A DNA stretch of 64,000 nt from Photobacterium arenosum (GTDB lineage: Bacteria; Pseudomonadota; Gammaproteobacteria; Enterobacterales; Vibrionaceae): NCBI RefSeq assembly GCF_014841115.1, contig NZ_JACYTP010000002.1, forward strand, positions 62,001 through 126,000. Direction: 5' to 3'. Under the pieces are notes generated by a model, which was not told where the DNA came from, did no database searches, and was given only the letters and a program-made list of their open reading frames with translations. Within the stretch, counting starts at the first letter, position 1. The number at the start of each line of letters is the position of its first letter. The position numbers and the translations under genes were made by a program. Positions 14,464-23,719 of this stretch are shown here, piece after piece.

Positions 14464-17268
14464 TCAGGCCTCCTTCTTCAATTGAGCGTTGTCCTGACTA
14501 CCAGGGCGGAAAAGTCTCAGTCTGTTGGCATTGCTGACCACAGTGATGGACGAGAGCGCCATTGCTGCTCCGGCTATCACAGGGCTGAGCAGGCTGCCGG
14601 TGAAAGGGAACAGGATACCGGCGGCCAGCGGAATCCCTAATGTGTTATACACAAAGGCACCGAACAAGTTTTGCTTCATGTTACGTAACGTCGCTGATGA
14701 GAGCTCAAGTGCATCGGCGACGCCGTGCAGAGAATGGCGCACCAGGGTTAATTGCGCGCTTTCAATGGCGACATCGCTGCCGCTGCCCATGGCAATACCA
14801 ATTTCTGCCTTAGCCAGTGCAGGAGCGTCATTAATGCCGTCCCCGACCATGGCTACGTGTTTCCCGGACTGCTGTAATTGCGCCACCTGCTCGGATTTTC
14901 CATCGGGCAGGACACCGGCAATGACGCGGTCAATCCCCGCCTGACGGGCGATCGCTTTGGCTGTTCGTTCGGTGTCACCGGTCAGCATGATCACCTCGAT
15001 CCCTTTCGCCTGAAGTCTCTCTACTGCCGCTTTAGAGTCTGAGCGCAGCGGATCACTGATGCCTAACAGTGCGGCCAGTGCTCCGTCTACGGCAATGAAA
15101 ATAGCCGTTGCACCTGCATCGGCCAGCGAGTGGGCATCGTTTTGATGGGCAGAAATGTCGATATTTTCTTTTTCCATCAGCGCACGGTTGCCCAGCAGAA
15201 CACGCTGTCCGTTAACCTCGCCGCTGACGCCATAGCCAGCCTGAGCGTTAAAATCTCGGGCTGATTGCAAAGACAGTCCTTTTTCCTGTGCCGCCGAGAC
15301 GATAGCTTTTGCCAGCGGGTGCTCTGCACCCCGTTCGAGGCTGGCCGCCAGAGTCAGCACAGCGTGTTCAGTGTGATCACCATAATAATGGCTGTGTGTG
15401 AGCACAGGCTTGCCTTCGGTCAGCGTACCGGTTTTGTCCAGCACCACTGTATCTATGTTGGCGGCCAGTTGCATCGCATCGGCATGACGGATAAGGATGC
15501 CGTATTCTGCAGCGCGGCCAAGACCGACTGTCACCGACATGGGGGTCGCCAGTCCAAGTGCACAGGGGCAGGCAATGATGAGTACCGTTGTTGCGGTGAT
15601 CAGCATGTAAATCGAGACGGGATCCGGGCCAAAGTAATACCAGAGAGTGGCGGTAACAATGGCAATGATCATCACGGCCGGAACAAAAATGGCAGAAATG
15701 GTATCCGCCATTTTCGCCAGCTCAGGCTTGCTGCTCTGCGCCTGACGAACCAGACCTATGATCCGGGCCAGCAGGGTTTGATTACCGACCTGCACCGCTT
15801 TAAACAGCAGGCTGCCGCTTTGGTTAATGGTACCGGCATGGAGTTTGTCTCCCGGCTTCTTGTGGGCCGGGACGGGTTCACCGGTCAGCATGGATTCGTC
15901 AAGATAGCTCTCACCTTGCTCAATCACGCCATCGACAGGCACTTTGGCACCCGGACGTAAACGCAGCACCATACCCGACTGAACTTCAGCCAGAGGGACT
16001 TCACGCTCGCCTTGCTGATCCACCAGAATGGCGGTCTGCGGCTGCAGATCGATCAGTTTTTCCAGTGCCCGTGAAGTGCGACCGCGCGCTTTGGCTTCAA
16101 GTGCATGGCCCAGTGTGATCAGCCCCAGAATCATGGCTGATGCTTCAAAATAGACATGCCTGGCTTGTGCCGGGAACCAGTCTGGCTTGAGCACCACAAA
16201 CATGGAATAAAACCAGGCAGCACCTGTCCCCAGGGCGACCAGGGTATCCATACTGGCTCTGTGATGTAAAAAAGCTTTCCAGGCATCGCGGAAAAAGTGG
16301 CCGCCACAGTAAATGAGCAACGCCAGCGTCAGCACACCTATGATGCCCCAAGCCCACTGGCTGGTGGCCGACTCTATCATCATACTGCCACCGAATACGC
16401 CCCAGGCCATGAGGGGCACACCCAGCGCTAATGCCAGCCCGGCATTGAGCAGATGCTGTTTGTAAGTTGCTGTATTCTGGGCTTGCTGGCGCTCACGTCT
16501 TGTCGCTTCATCTTCACTGAGCTCTGCACCATACCCGGCATCAGACACAGCTTGGATCACAGATTCAGGACTGATATCCCCCTGAACCAGCGCTGTCCGT
16601 TCGGCCAGGTTGACACTGACAGCTGTAACCGCTGCCACGCCCTGAATGGCTTTTTCAACTGAGGACACACAACTGGCGCAGGTCATGCCTGAAAGCAAAA
16701 AGTAGTGGCTGTTATCGGATGATGGCGCGGTTTCAGTAGCGGCTGATGGTGACGGCTCGGGTTGCTCCGTTTTCGCTTGTTCAGGTGCAGTTGCGTCGTG
16801 CAAGACAGCTTCTGCCGCATTCGTTTCAACCGCACCAGCTTCAGCCGGTACCTGATAGCCTGCAGATTCAATCAGGGCTATCAGCGCGGATTCGGTCAGT
16901 GAGCCCTGCACCTTTGCCCGGGTTTTGCTGACTTCAAACTGCGTGATTTCCGGCTCGTTTGTGAATATGGCCTCCAGCTTGCTGACACACTTGCCACACG
17001 ACAGACCCGACAGCGGCAAGTCATGGTGGTAACCCCCTTGGTAGCCAAGGCTTTCGATAGTAGCAATCACTTCATTCAGATCGACCTGCCCTGTGATATG
17101 GGCTTGCTGGGTATTAATGTCCAGAGATTCGATACCATCAAGCTTGCTCAGTGCCTGTTTAATTTTTCCGACGCAGTTCATACAGCGAACCTTGCCAAGT
17201 GGCAGCCTGATATCCATGTTGGCAGCGGAATGGCTGGCTGGGGTGGCGGCGTGATTTGAATTATCCAT
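14464..17268 (-). CDS. copA: Copper-exporting P1B-type ATPase CopA
   Basis: A 934-residue pump that exports Cu(I) from the cytoplasm. Three N-terminal heavy-metal-binding domains carry CMNC (Cys29/32), CGKC (Cys91/94) and CASC (Cys197/200), with a long Ala/Glu/Pro-rich linker (about 145-186) between the second and third. Eight membrane segments include the CPC ion motif in CPCALGLATP; the phosphorylation site DKTGTLTEG and hinge GDGINDAPAL are intact. Three binding domains are one more than in E. coli. GAGGAAG precedes the start. It is divergent from cueR and driven by a CueR-type promoter. Confidence 0.97.
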   Translation of the reverse strand: MDNSNHAATPASHSAANMDIRLPLGKVRCMNCVGKIKQALSKLDGIESLDINTQQAHITGQVDLNEVIATIESLGYQGGYHHDLPLSGLSCGKCVSKLEAIFTNEPEITQFEVSKTRAKVQGSLTESALIALIESAGYQVPAEAGAVETNAAEAVLHDATAPEQAKTEQPEPSPSAATETAPSSDNSHYFLLSGMTCASCVSSVEKAIQGVAAVTAVSVNLAERTALVQGDISPESVIQAVSDAGYGAELSEDEATRRERQQAQNTATYKQHLLNAGLALALGVPLMAWGVFGGSMMIESATSQWAWGIIGVLTLALLIYCGGHFFRDAWKAFLHHRASMDTLVALGTGAAWFYSMFVVLKPDWFPAQARHVYFEASAMILGLITLGHALEAKARGRTSRALEKLIDLQPQTAILVDQQGEREVPLAEVQSGMVLRLRPGAKVPVDGVIEQGESYLDESMLTGEPVPAHKKPGDKLHAGTINQSGSLLFKAVQVGNQTLLARIIGLVRQAQSSKPELAKMADTISAIFVPAVMIIAIVTATLWYYFGPDPVSIYMLITATTVLIIACPCALGLATPMSVTVGLGRAAEYGILIRHADAMQLAANIDTVVLDKTGTLTEGKPVLTHSHYYGDHTEHAVLTLAASLERGAEHPLAKAIVSAAQEKGLSLQSARDFNAQAGYGVSGEVNGQRVLLGNRALMEKENIDISAHQNDAHSLADAGATAIFIAVDGALAALLGISDPLRSDSKAAVERLQAKGIEVIMLTGDTERTAKAIARQAGIDRVIAGVLPDGKSEQVAQLQQSGKHVAMVGDGINDAPALAKAEIGIAMGSGSDVAIESAQLTLVRHSLHGVADALELSSATLRNMKQNLFGAFVYNTLGIPLAAGILFPFTGSLLSPVIAGAAMALSSITVVSNANRLRLFRPGSQDNAQLKKEA

Positions 17269-17303
17269 GGGCTTCCTCTACACCACAGTTATGAGATATG
17301 CTA

Positions 17304-17334
17304 ACCCTAAAGCTTCCAGTTAATGGAAGGTCAA
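17304..17334 (-). promoter_or_regulatory. CueR-type copA promoter
   Basis: Reading leftward: -35 TTGACC, a 19-base spacer containing the dyad TTCCATTAACTGGAA, and -10 TAGGGT. The overlong 19-bp spacer with a central dyad is the hallmark of MerR-family activated promoters; CueR bends it on binding Cu(I). Confidence 0.85.
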
Positions 17335-17356
17335 GCGGTATTTTAATGAGGTAATG

Positions 17357-17761
17357 ATGAATATCAGCGAAGTGGCAAAACAGACGGGCCTGACTAACAA
17401 AACCATACGATTTTATGAAAGCAAGGGCATGATTAGTGAGCCGCAGCGGGGTGAGAATGGCTATCGCCGTTACAGCCAAAAGCAGGTGAACGAACTGTTG
17501 ATGATAAAACGATCGCGGCTGGTCGGATTCAGTCTGGATGAAAGTCGTGAGCTGCTGGCCTTGTCTCGGGATCCGGACAGAAAAAGTGCTGACGTAAAAG
17601 AAAAAGCTGAGCACAAACTGGCTGAGATTGATCATCAGATCCAGGAATTACTGGCAATGAAACAAAGCCTTCAGAGCCTGATCAGTCAGTGTCCGGGTAA
17701 CAATCAGCCGGGTTGTCCGATCATTGATGCCCTGACCATAGGGGAGGCTGCGGCAAGATAA
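17357..17761 (+). CDS. cueR: Copper-responsive regulator CueR
   Basis: A 134-residue MerR-family regulator. The winged helix-turn-helix is MNISEVAKQTGL...IRFYESKGMI, followed by the dimerisation coiled coil and the metal loop CPGNNQPGC, two cysteines eight residues apart as in Cu(I) sensors. The second ATG (17357) is preferred because GAGG is too close to the first. It is divergent from copA, its expected target. Confidence 0.93.
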   Translation: MNISEVAKQTGLTNKTIRFYESKGMISEPQRGENGYRRYSQKQVNELLMIKRSRLVGFSLDESRELLALSRDPDRKSADVKEKAEHKLAEIDHQIQELLAMKQSLQSLISQCPGNNQPGCPIIDALTIGEAAAR

Positions 17762-17799
17762 CCGCAGGCAAAGTGGGATTGCCTGCGGCGTGGATGAGA

Positions 17800-18654
17800 T
17801 CAGTACAGCAGAGAATAAAGCTGACGACGATACTGACTGGCAAGGGCATTGCCCTGACCGAGTGAGGCCAGGATATCCATCATGGTTTTCTTGGCATTAC
17901 CGTCGGCGAAGTTCAGATCTTTACGCAGCAGATTCAGCAGGATATCCAGAGATTCCTGATGACGATTGACCTGGCTGTACTGCACCGCAAGCTCATAAGC
18001 GAGCTGTCCGTTGCCCGGATCGGTGGCCAGTTTCTCTTCTAACTGGCGGATCTCCGGAGAATCGCTGGCTTGGCGGTGGAGCTCCAGCTTTGCAACCAGC
18101 CCTTTGTAATAACCGTCCTGATCCTGCATCGGAATCTGCCCAAGCAGGGTTTCCGCTTCGTCAAACTGTGCCGTTTCCAGCAGGCATTCGGCGGTGGCAA
18201 GCAACACCTGGCTGTTACCCGGCAGGCTGCCTGCCAGTTCGCGCAGAATGGGCAGTGCTTCGTTGAAGGCTTGCTGGCTGACTAATTGAATGGCCTGTTC
18301 CAGCTGCATTTCTTCCTGGCTGGGTAAATGCTTACTCAGCATCTGACGCAGGCTGTCTTCGGTTTGCGGACCTGCCGCGCCGTCAACCGGCTGACCATTG
18401 CTGAAAATGGCGACGGTCGGAAGACTGCGCACACCAAACTGGGCTGCCACCATCTGCTGTTCTTCACAATTGAGCGTTGCCACCACAAACTGGCCAGCAT
18501 ACTGGGCCGCCAGACGCTCAAGCAGGGTGTTGACTTCTGCTGTTTCTGGCATGGATGGAGCCCAGAAGCTGATCACGACCAGCTGTTGCATTGACTGCTC
18601 TATCACCTGATGCAGATTGGTTTCATTCAGTTCAATTGCTAATTTGTCATTCAT
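17800..18654 (-). CDS. cnoX: Chaperedoxin CnoX (YbbN)
   Basis: A 284-residue protein with an N-terminal thioredoxin fold and C-terminal tetratricopeptide repeats, ending in YRRQLYSLLY as in E. coli. CnoX holds unfolding proteins under oxidative stress and passes them to GroEL and DnaK. The thioredoxin active-site position reads WAPSMPE (31-37), so the CxxC cysteines are absent; a single Cys63 in LNCEE corresponds to the redox-active cysteine of the E. coli protein. Next upstream on the same strand is a tiny ORF, then ybbO. Confidence 0.93.
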   Translation of the reverse strand: MNDKLAIELNETNLHQVIEQSMQQLVVISFWAPSMPETAEVNTLLERLAAQYAGQFVVATLNCEEQQMVAAQFGVRSLPTVAIFSNGQPVDGAAGPQTEDSLRQMLSKHLPSQEEMQLEQAIQLVSQQAFNEALPILRELAGSLPGNSQVLLATAECLLETAQFDEAETLLGQIPMQDQDGYYKGLVAKLELHRQASDSPEIRQLEEKLATDPGNGQLAYELAVQYSQVNRHQESLDILLNLLRKDLNFADGNAKKTMMDILASLGQGNALASQYRRQLYSLLY

Positions 18655-18762
18655 ACCGGGCGTTTCCGTGATCGTTTAAGAGTGATGTTCAAGATGTTGG
18701 GCTGATTGGCTGGAAAATCAAGGGAAAAGACAGAAAAACGCGGCTGGTAACGGGTCTAAGAG

Positions 18763-18790
18763 AAAAAAACGGAGAGCAGGGCTCTCCGTT
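18763..18790 (-). terminator. Terminator overlapping the end of a tiny ORF
   Basis: On the minus strand AACGGAGAGC, loop CCT, GCTCTCCGTT and a T run. The stem begins inside the stop codon of the 23-codon ORF, which implies a very short transcript. Confidence 0.88.
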
Positions 18791-18860
18791 ACAGATGGAA
18801 GGTCAGAAGCAGAGCAATAGCGACACAAAGACAGAGCGCATTTATCTGGCGTAATGTCAT
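18789..18860 (-). CDS. Putative 23-residue hydrophobic small protein
   Basis: Begins MTLRQINALCLCVAIALL and continues as one hydrophobic helix to the end. GGAGAG lies eight or nine bases before the ATG, and a strong terminator starts at the stop codon. This arrangement, ribosome site, tiny ORF, terminator, suggests a genuine small membrane protein or a leader peptide. No family recognised. A longer frame to 18971 is less likely. Confidence 0.5.
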   Translation of the reverse strand: MTLRQINALCLCVAIALLLTFHL

Positions 18861-19059
18861 GCCGATCTCTCCGAAAAATGTAGCACGTTTATTTAGGGGG
18901 ATCGCTGGTTTACCCCTTCTAGCAGGTAAGGACCAACTTACCCTGAAGCCTAGAGTGCTCAGATGACACAATCATGACAGCTGGCTAAAAAAAGCGCATT
19001 TTTCCGCTGAGGTTTTGACTCTCGGATCAAGATCAAAGTTTGCCCATTATGAGTGCCAG

Positions 19060-19887
19060 TTAATCGCTTTTTCCCAGCAGATGATCGAGCCAGCGAACGG
19101 GCAACACTCTGCGCAGAAAGCCAAAGATATAGGTCGGCTGGGTGACATAGTACCGGGCTGATGGCCGATCACTGTTGATAATGTGCATCAGCGGTTTGAG
19201 TACGGCCTCCGGGGTCAGTGTGAACTTATTGGACGGGGAGGGCTTGCCCAGTCTGTTCAGTGTGTTCTGATAACTCTCTTTGTGCCGTGATGCCGTCATA
19301 TCAATATGGGCTTCAAACTGACGCTTGGCATTGGCCCGGAACTGACTTTCAATTGGCCCTGGCTCTATCAGGCTGACTTTAATCGGGGTGTTAGCCAGCT
19401 CCAGCCGCAGTGTATCTGTGTATCCTTCCAGCGCAAATTTACTGGCGTTATAGGCGCCGCGGTACTTCATGGCAACAAGACCGAGTACAGAGCTGTTTTG
19501 CACGATTTTGCCGCCTCCCTGAGCCAGCATGACAGGAATCACAGCTTTAGTGAGCGAGTGCCAGCCAAACAGGTTGGTTTCGAACTGCTCGCGAAGGGCA
19601 TCGGTGGGGAGATCTTCAAGGGCGCCGGGCTGGCCGTAGGCGCCGTTGTTAAACAGCACATCGAGTTTACCTTCAGTGATACTCAGTGCTTTTGCCAGTC
19701 CTTGTTCAATAGACTGGTTGTCGGCGAGATCGAGCCTCACGCAGTGAAGGCCTTCGTCACGCAGGCGTGCGACATCGTCATCGTGCCGGCAGCTGGCCAC
19801 CACCAGATAGCCAGCCTGATGAAGCGATCTGGCACAGTGGTAACCGATACCGCTGCTGCAGCCGGTAATAAGAATGGCAGTGCTCAT
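19060..19887 (-). CDS. ybbO: Short-chain dehydrogenase YbbO
   Basis: A 275-residue classical SDR. The cofactor loop is TGCSSGIG, followed by NNGAYG, catalytic Ser in NSSVLG and YNASK (Tyr and Lys). E. coli YbbO reduces aldehydes with NADPH. The identification is supported by order: cnoX, ybbO, tesA, ybbA, ybbP is the same as in E. coli. Confidence 0.88.
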   Translation of the reverse strand: MSTAILITGCSSGIGYHCARSLHQAGYLVVASCRHDDDVARLRDEGLHCVRLDLADNQSIEQGLAKALSITEGKLDVLFNNGAYGQPGALEDLPTDALREQFETNLFGWHSLTKAVIPVMLAQGGGKIVQNSSVLGLVAMKYRGAYNASKFALEGYTDTLRLELANTPIKVSLIEPGPIESQFRANAKRQFEAHIDMTASRHKESYQNTLNRLGKPSPSNKFTLTPEAVLKPLMHIINSDRPSARYYVTQPTYIFGFLRRVLPVRWLDHLLGKSD

Positions 19888-19931
19888 TGATAGTCCTTAA
19901 ATCCGGGCATCATCGCGCCCGTAAAATCTGG

Positions 19932-20531
19932 TTACAAAAAAGGTGTGATAGTGTCCGTTATGAATTCAGCGATCCAGGGCTGAGCATCGGCTTTGGGGTG
20001 CAGGCCATCATCCATCATCCAGCCGTCACGCAGAATGACTTGCTCCAAAAAAAAGGGAAGCAGAGGCAAAGCGTAGTCTGTGCTGAGTCTGGGATAGATA
20101 GCTTCAAACTGGCTGGTATAGCGCTTGCCGTAGTTGGGCGGGATGCGGATTTGCATCAACATCGGCTCACCGCCGCTATCCTTAATAAGGTCAATAATGG
20201 CTTTGAGGTTATTCTCTATGGTCGCCGGTGGAAATCCGCGCAGACCATCATTCGCACCCAGTTCAATTATGACGTAATCTGGAGCATGCTGTTTCAATAG
20301 CTTAGGCAGACGGGCAAGACCATTTCCTGTGGTGTCGCCCGATATACTGGCATTAATGACGTCAATTTTCAGCCCGTTGCCGTTAAGCATGGGTTCCATC
20401 AGGCGGGGCCAGCTTTGTTCGGCACGCATCTGATATCCTGCACTCAGGCTGTCGCCAAGCACCATTAAGGTGGCGGCAACACTGCTGAGTGGGGTCATAA
20501 CAAGTAATAACAGTGCAAGGATCCGCATCAT
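19932..20531 (-). CDS. tesA: Multifunctional acyl-CoA thioesterase I/protease I/lysophospholipase L1
   Basis: A 199-residue periplasmic GDSL hydrolase. A signal peptide (MMRILALLLLVM... to about SVAA) precedes block I LGDSLSAGY (catalytic Ser), ASISGDTT, GANDGLRG and DDGLHP (catalytic Asp and His). It cleaves acyl-CoA, acyl esters and lysophospholipids. Its ATG (complement of 20529-20531) overlaps the ATG of divergent ybbA. A much longer frame upstream is antisense to ybbA and is rejected. Confidence 0.94.
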   Translation of the reverse strand: MMRILALLLLVMTPLSSVAATLMVLGDSLSAGYQMRAEQSWPRLMEPMLNGNGLKIDVINASISGDTTGNGLARLPKLLKQHAPDYVIIELGANDGLRGFPPATIENNLKAIIDLIKDSGGEPMLMQIRIPPNYGKRYTSQFEAIYPRLSTDYALPLLPFFLEQVILRDGWMMDDGLHPKADAQPWIAEFITDTITPFL

Positions 20532-21204
20532 GTCTACATCCGTGATAAAAGCGCAATCAGTAACTAAACAGGTGACAACGGCCACCACGACTCTCACCAT
20601 TCTGCAGGATGTTTCGCTTGAGGTCGAGCAGGGTGAAAGCATTGCTTTGGTTGGGGTTTCCGGGGCGGGTAAATCGACACTGATGACCTTGCTGGCCGGG
20701 CTGGACGTACCCAGCAGCGGCGAAATTGAGTTGCTGGGGCAAGTTTTGTCCCACATGGACGATGAGTCCCGTGCCGCGTTGCGCAGCCAGGCCGTTGGGT
20801 TTGTGTTCCAGAGTTTTTTGCTGATCCCGTCGCTGACGGCGCTGGAGAATGTGACATTACCGGCCATTATCAAAGGGGAAACCGGTGATAGCGAGCGGGC
20901 AGCAGAGTTGTTGCGCCAGGTCGGACTGCAGGGGCGCGAAGAGCATCTTCCTTCCCAGTTATCGGGCGGTGAGCAGCAGCGTGTGGCACTCGCCAGAGCA
21001 TTCATGACCGCCCCACAGGTGCTGTTTGCCGATGAACCGACGGGCAATCTGGATCAGCAAACCGCTGCGACCATCATAGATTTACTGTTTGCGCTCAACC
21101 GGGATCACGGCACTACCCTGGTGCTGGTAACGCACGACCCGCAACTGGCAGAACGTTGTGATCGGGTAGTGCGTATTCATGGCGGACGGGTGGAGGCGGC
21201 ATGA
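20530..21204 (+). CDS. ybbA: ABC transporter ATP-binding protein YbbA
   Basis: A 224-residue ATPase of the LolD/MacB type with Walker A GVSGAGKST, signature LSGGEQQR and Walker B LFADEPTGNLD. AAGGA lies eight bases before ATG 20530; a 20-residue upstream extension lacks a ribosome site. The stop overlaps the ybbP start (ATGA), so the two form one unit. Probably involved in envelope transport or release; substrate unknown. Confidence 0.93.
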   Translation: MSTSVIKAQSVTKQVTTATTTLTILQDVSLEVEQGESIALVGVSGAGKSTLMTLLAGLDVPSSGEIELLGQVLSHMDDESRAALRSQAVGFVFQSFLLIPSLTALENVTLPAIIKGETGDSERAAELLRQVGLQGREEHLPSQLSGGEQQRVALARAFMTAPQVLFADEPTGNLDQQTAATIIDLLFALNRDHGTTLVLVTHDPQLAERCDRVVRIHGGRVEAA

Positions 21205-23678
21205 CAGAGATGAGTGAAAGCCAGAGTCCGGTTAGGCCAAAGGGCCATTCCCTGTTGCTGAAATGGAGCTGGCGTGAACTGTGGCAAGGGCAGTTGTGGC
21301 CCGTTGCGGTGGCACTGACTTTGATCATTGCCTGTGTATTTGCACTGGCCTCGCTGGTGGTACGGGTTGAGAAGATCATGATTAACCAGGGGCGCAGCAT
21401 GATAGCCGCTGATCTGGTATTGAGATCGGCCAATCCTGTGCCTGATAACCTTGTCAGGGAAGCGGAGCGTCTGGGGCTGACGGTCACAGAGCAAACGCGG
21501 TTTGGCACCATGGCGTTCAGCGATAATGCCATGCAGCTGGTTAGCGTGAAATCTGTCTCCAGTGATTTTCCATTGCGGGGAGAGCTGGTGCTGCAGGGCA
21601 CCCGCCGGACCCAGCAACAGGTCAACCCGGGTGAGTTATGGCTGTCTGAGCGGTTATTCTCTCTGCTTAATGTCAGCAATGGTGATCAGGTGGCTATTGG
21701 CAACGCTGAGCTGACAGTAGCCGGCACCATAGTGCAGGAACCGGAACTGTCGTTTAACCCTTTCAGTCAGATGCCGGCCGTGTTGATGCATGAAGCCGAT
21801 CTGGCCGCCACTGAGGCTATCCAGCCCGGCAGCCGGGTACGTTACCGGGCTTATTTTAATGGTACTGAGACCCAGTTAAAGCAACTCAGGGAGCAATCAC
21901 AGCTGACACCGGATCAGCGCTGGATCAGTGAAACCACCCAAGGCCGGACCGGCGAGATGATCGAGCGGGTGCAGCAGTACCTTTCGCTGACCCTGATACT
22001 GGTGATCATGATGGCCACGGCCACTCTGGTGCTGACCTGTATGCACTATACCTCCAGCCGGACGGAAACCGTGGCCATGATGAAAAGCCTCGGTGCCGGT
22101 AAAGCCTTCTTGTGGCGGTGGCTGGCGAGGCAGCTGGGGCTGTTGTTTGCCATTGCCGCCTCGGCGGGCCTGGCGCTGGGGCTTTTTCTGGAGTGGTTGT
22201 TGCGTCTGCCGCTTACTGATGTGTTACCGCAGCCGCTGCCCGAGATGGGAGCCATGCCCTGGCTGGTCAGTCTGCTGGTGGCGATCCTGGTATCGGTACC
22301 GGGCATCGGGATCGCACTGTGGCGCTTGCTGGATGCACCGGCTCTGGCTGTGATGCAGCGCCAGACGGCGGACACCAGTTCTAAGAAACGTTACCTGCTG
22401 ATTTTGCTGCCTGTTGTTGCACTATTACTCTGGGTCGGTAATAACCCTATGATGTGGCTGACCCTGGCAGGTTTGTTTGTGTTGCTGGTGCTGCTGGCGG
22501 GCATGGGATTATTGCTGGTGGCCGGGTTGCGTCGTCGTCAGTGGGGACCGGCGATGACACTGGCTCTGAGTCGTATCGGTCGCAGTCCGCTGGCAAGCGG
22601 TGCCCAGTTGGCCGCCCTGACCAGCTCGCTGATGCTGCTGGCGGTTATCTGGCTGCTGCGTACCGATTTGCTGGCGGACTGGCAGCAGACATTGCCGCCG
22701 GATGCCCCCAATGTGTTTGCGCTTAATATCAGCCCGGTTCAGCATCCGGCCTATCTCAATGTGCTGGATGAGAGCGGCTTAATGCGTTCCGACAGTTATC
22801 CTATAGTGCGCGGCCGGCTGGTAACCATAAACGGCCAGAATCCAAGGGCTGAAGGCGCTGAAAACGGCAGTGAGAGTGATGAGCGTCAGGAAGGGGATGA
22901 ATCCTTGCGCCGCGAACTGAATTTTACCTGGCGAGATTCCATGCCAGTACACAACACCTTAGTGGCTGGCGAATGGAGCAATGCCCCCGGTGGTGTGTCG
23001 GTAGAAACCGGTGTGGCAGAACGGCTGGGGATAAAACTGGGTGATACCCTGGGCTTTAACGTGAACAGTCAGGTGTTCAGTGCAACAGTTACCAGTCTGC
23101 GGGAGGTGGAATGGCGCAACATGCGGCCTAATTTCTACTTCATCTTCACACCGGATGTCATGGCTGATTTGCCTGCCACCTGGCTGGTCAGTTTCAGAGT
23201 GGCGGCAGAGCAGAGTGAGCTGGTGAACAAGCTCGGCCGAGATTATCCGACAGTCACCTTGCTGGACTTGAGAACCATGGCAACCCGTATTCAGGCCATA
23301 CTACAGCAAGTGTCCTTGTCATTGTCTGTGCTGGCTTTTCTGGGGGTGTGCAGCGGCTTGTTACTGGTGCTGACTTTGTTACGCCTGAGCCTGTCACAGC
23401 GGCAGCAGGAAATTAAGCTCTACCGCACCTTAGGCGCCAGCCGAAGCCGGATCCGTGCCACCATCTGGAGCGAATATGGCCTGATGGCGGTACTGGCGGG
23501 GGTGATCGCCGTACTCGGGGCTGAAGCACTGGTGGCTTCTTTGATCAAATGGGGATTTGAGCTGCCTGTCAGCTGGCATCCGGGGTTGTGGCTGGTATTA
23601 CCGCTACTCTCAATCGTGCTGATCCTGCTGATCATCAGTACCATGATGAAGCAACTGCTGCGTCCTTTGGGCCGATAG
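21201..23678 (+). CDS. ybbP: FtsX-like ABC permease YbbP
   Basis: An 825-residue membrane protein with about ten segments: one near residue 33, clusters at 260-420 and 430-500, and three at the end. Two FtsX permease domains (about 260-380 and 705-820) flank large periplasmic parts, the YbbP arrangement. It works with YbbA, from which it is translated by overlap. Confidence 0.93.
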   Translation: MTEMSESQSPVRPKGHSLLLKWSWRELWQGQLWPVAVALTLIIACVFALASLVVRVEKIMINQGRSMIAADLVLRSANPVPDNLVREAERLGLTVTEQTRFGTMAFSDNAMQLVSVKSVSSDFPLRGELVLQGTRRTQQQVNPGELWLSERLFSLLNVSNGDQVAIGNAELTVAGTIVQEPELSFNPFSQMPAVLMHEADLAATEAIQPGSRVRYRAYFNGTETQLKQLREQSQLTPDQRWISETTQGRTGEMIERVQQYLSLTLILVIMMATATLVLTCMHYTSSRTETVAMMKSLGAGKAFLWRWLARQLGLLFAIAASAGLALGLFLEWLLRLPLTDVLPQPLPEMGAMPWLVSLLVAILVSVPGIGIALWRLLDAPALAVMQRQTADTSSKKRYLLILLPVVALLLWVGNNPMMWLTLAGLFVLLVLLAGMGLLLVAGLRRRQWGPAMTLALSRIGRSPLASGAQLAALTSSLMLLAVIWLLRTDLLADWQQTLPPDAPNVFALNISPVQHPAYLNVLDESGLMRSDSYPIVRGRLVTINGQNPRAEGAENGSESDERQEGDESLRRELNFTWRDSMPVHNTLVAGEWSNAPGGVSVETGVAERLGIKLGDTLGFNVNSQVFSATVTSLREVEWRNMRPNFYFIFTPDVMADLPATWLVSFRVAAEQSELVNKLGRDYPTVTLLDLRTMATRIQAILQQVSLSLSVLAFLGVCSGLLLVLTLLRLSLSQRQQEIKLYRTLGASRSRIRATIWSEYGLMAVLAGVIAVLGAEALVASLIKWGFELPVSWHPGLWLVLPLLSIVLILLIISTMMKQLLRPLGR

Positions 23679-23687
23679 CGTTGTTGT

Positions 23688-23719
23688 GCCGGGTTACTCT
23701 ACACGGGTAACCCGGCTTT
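23688..23719. terminator. Hairpin between convergent ybbP and yfcH
   Basis: GCCGGGTTAC and GTAACCCGGC form a perfect 10-bp stem around nine bases, overlapping the last codons of yfcH. The T run to the right is short (TTTCC), so termination of ybbP may be partial. Confidence 0.55.

Noticed and set aside
15265..15960. 231-codon rightward ORF inside copA
   Set aside because: Antisense shadow of the ATPase with an implausible composition.
20532..21047. Long N-terminal extension of tesA
   Set aside because: It is antisense to ybbA codons, has no signal peptide at its start and would bury the TesA signal peptide; open only because of codon bias.
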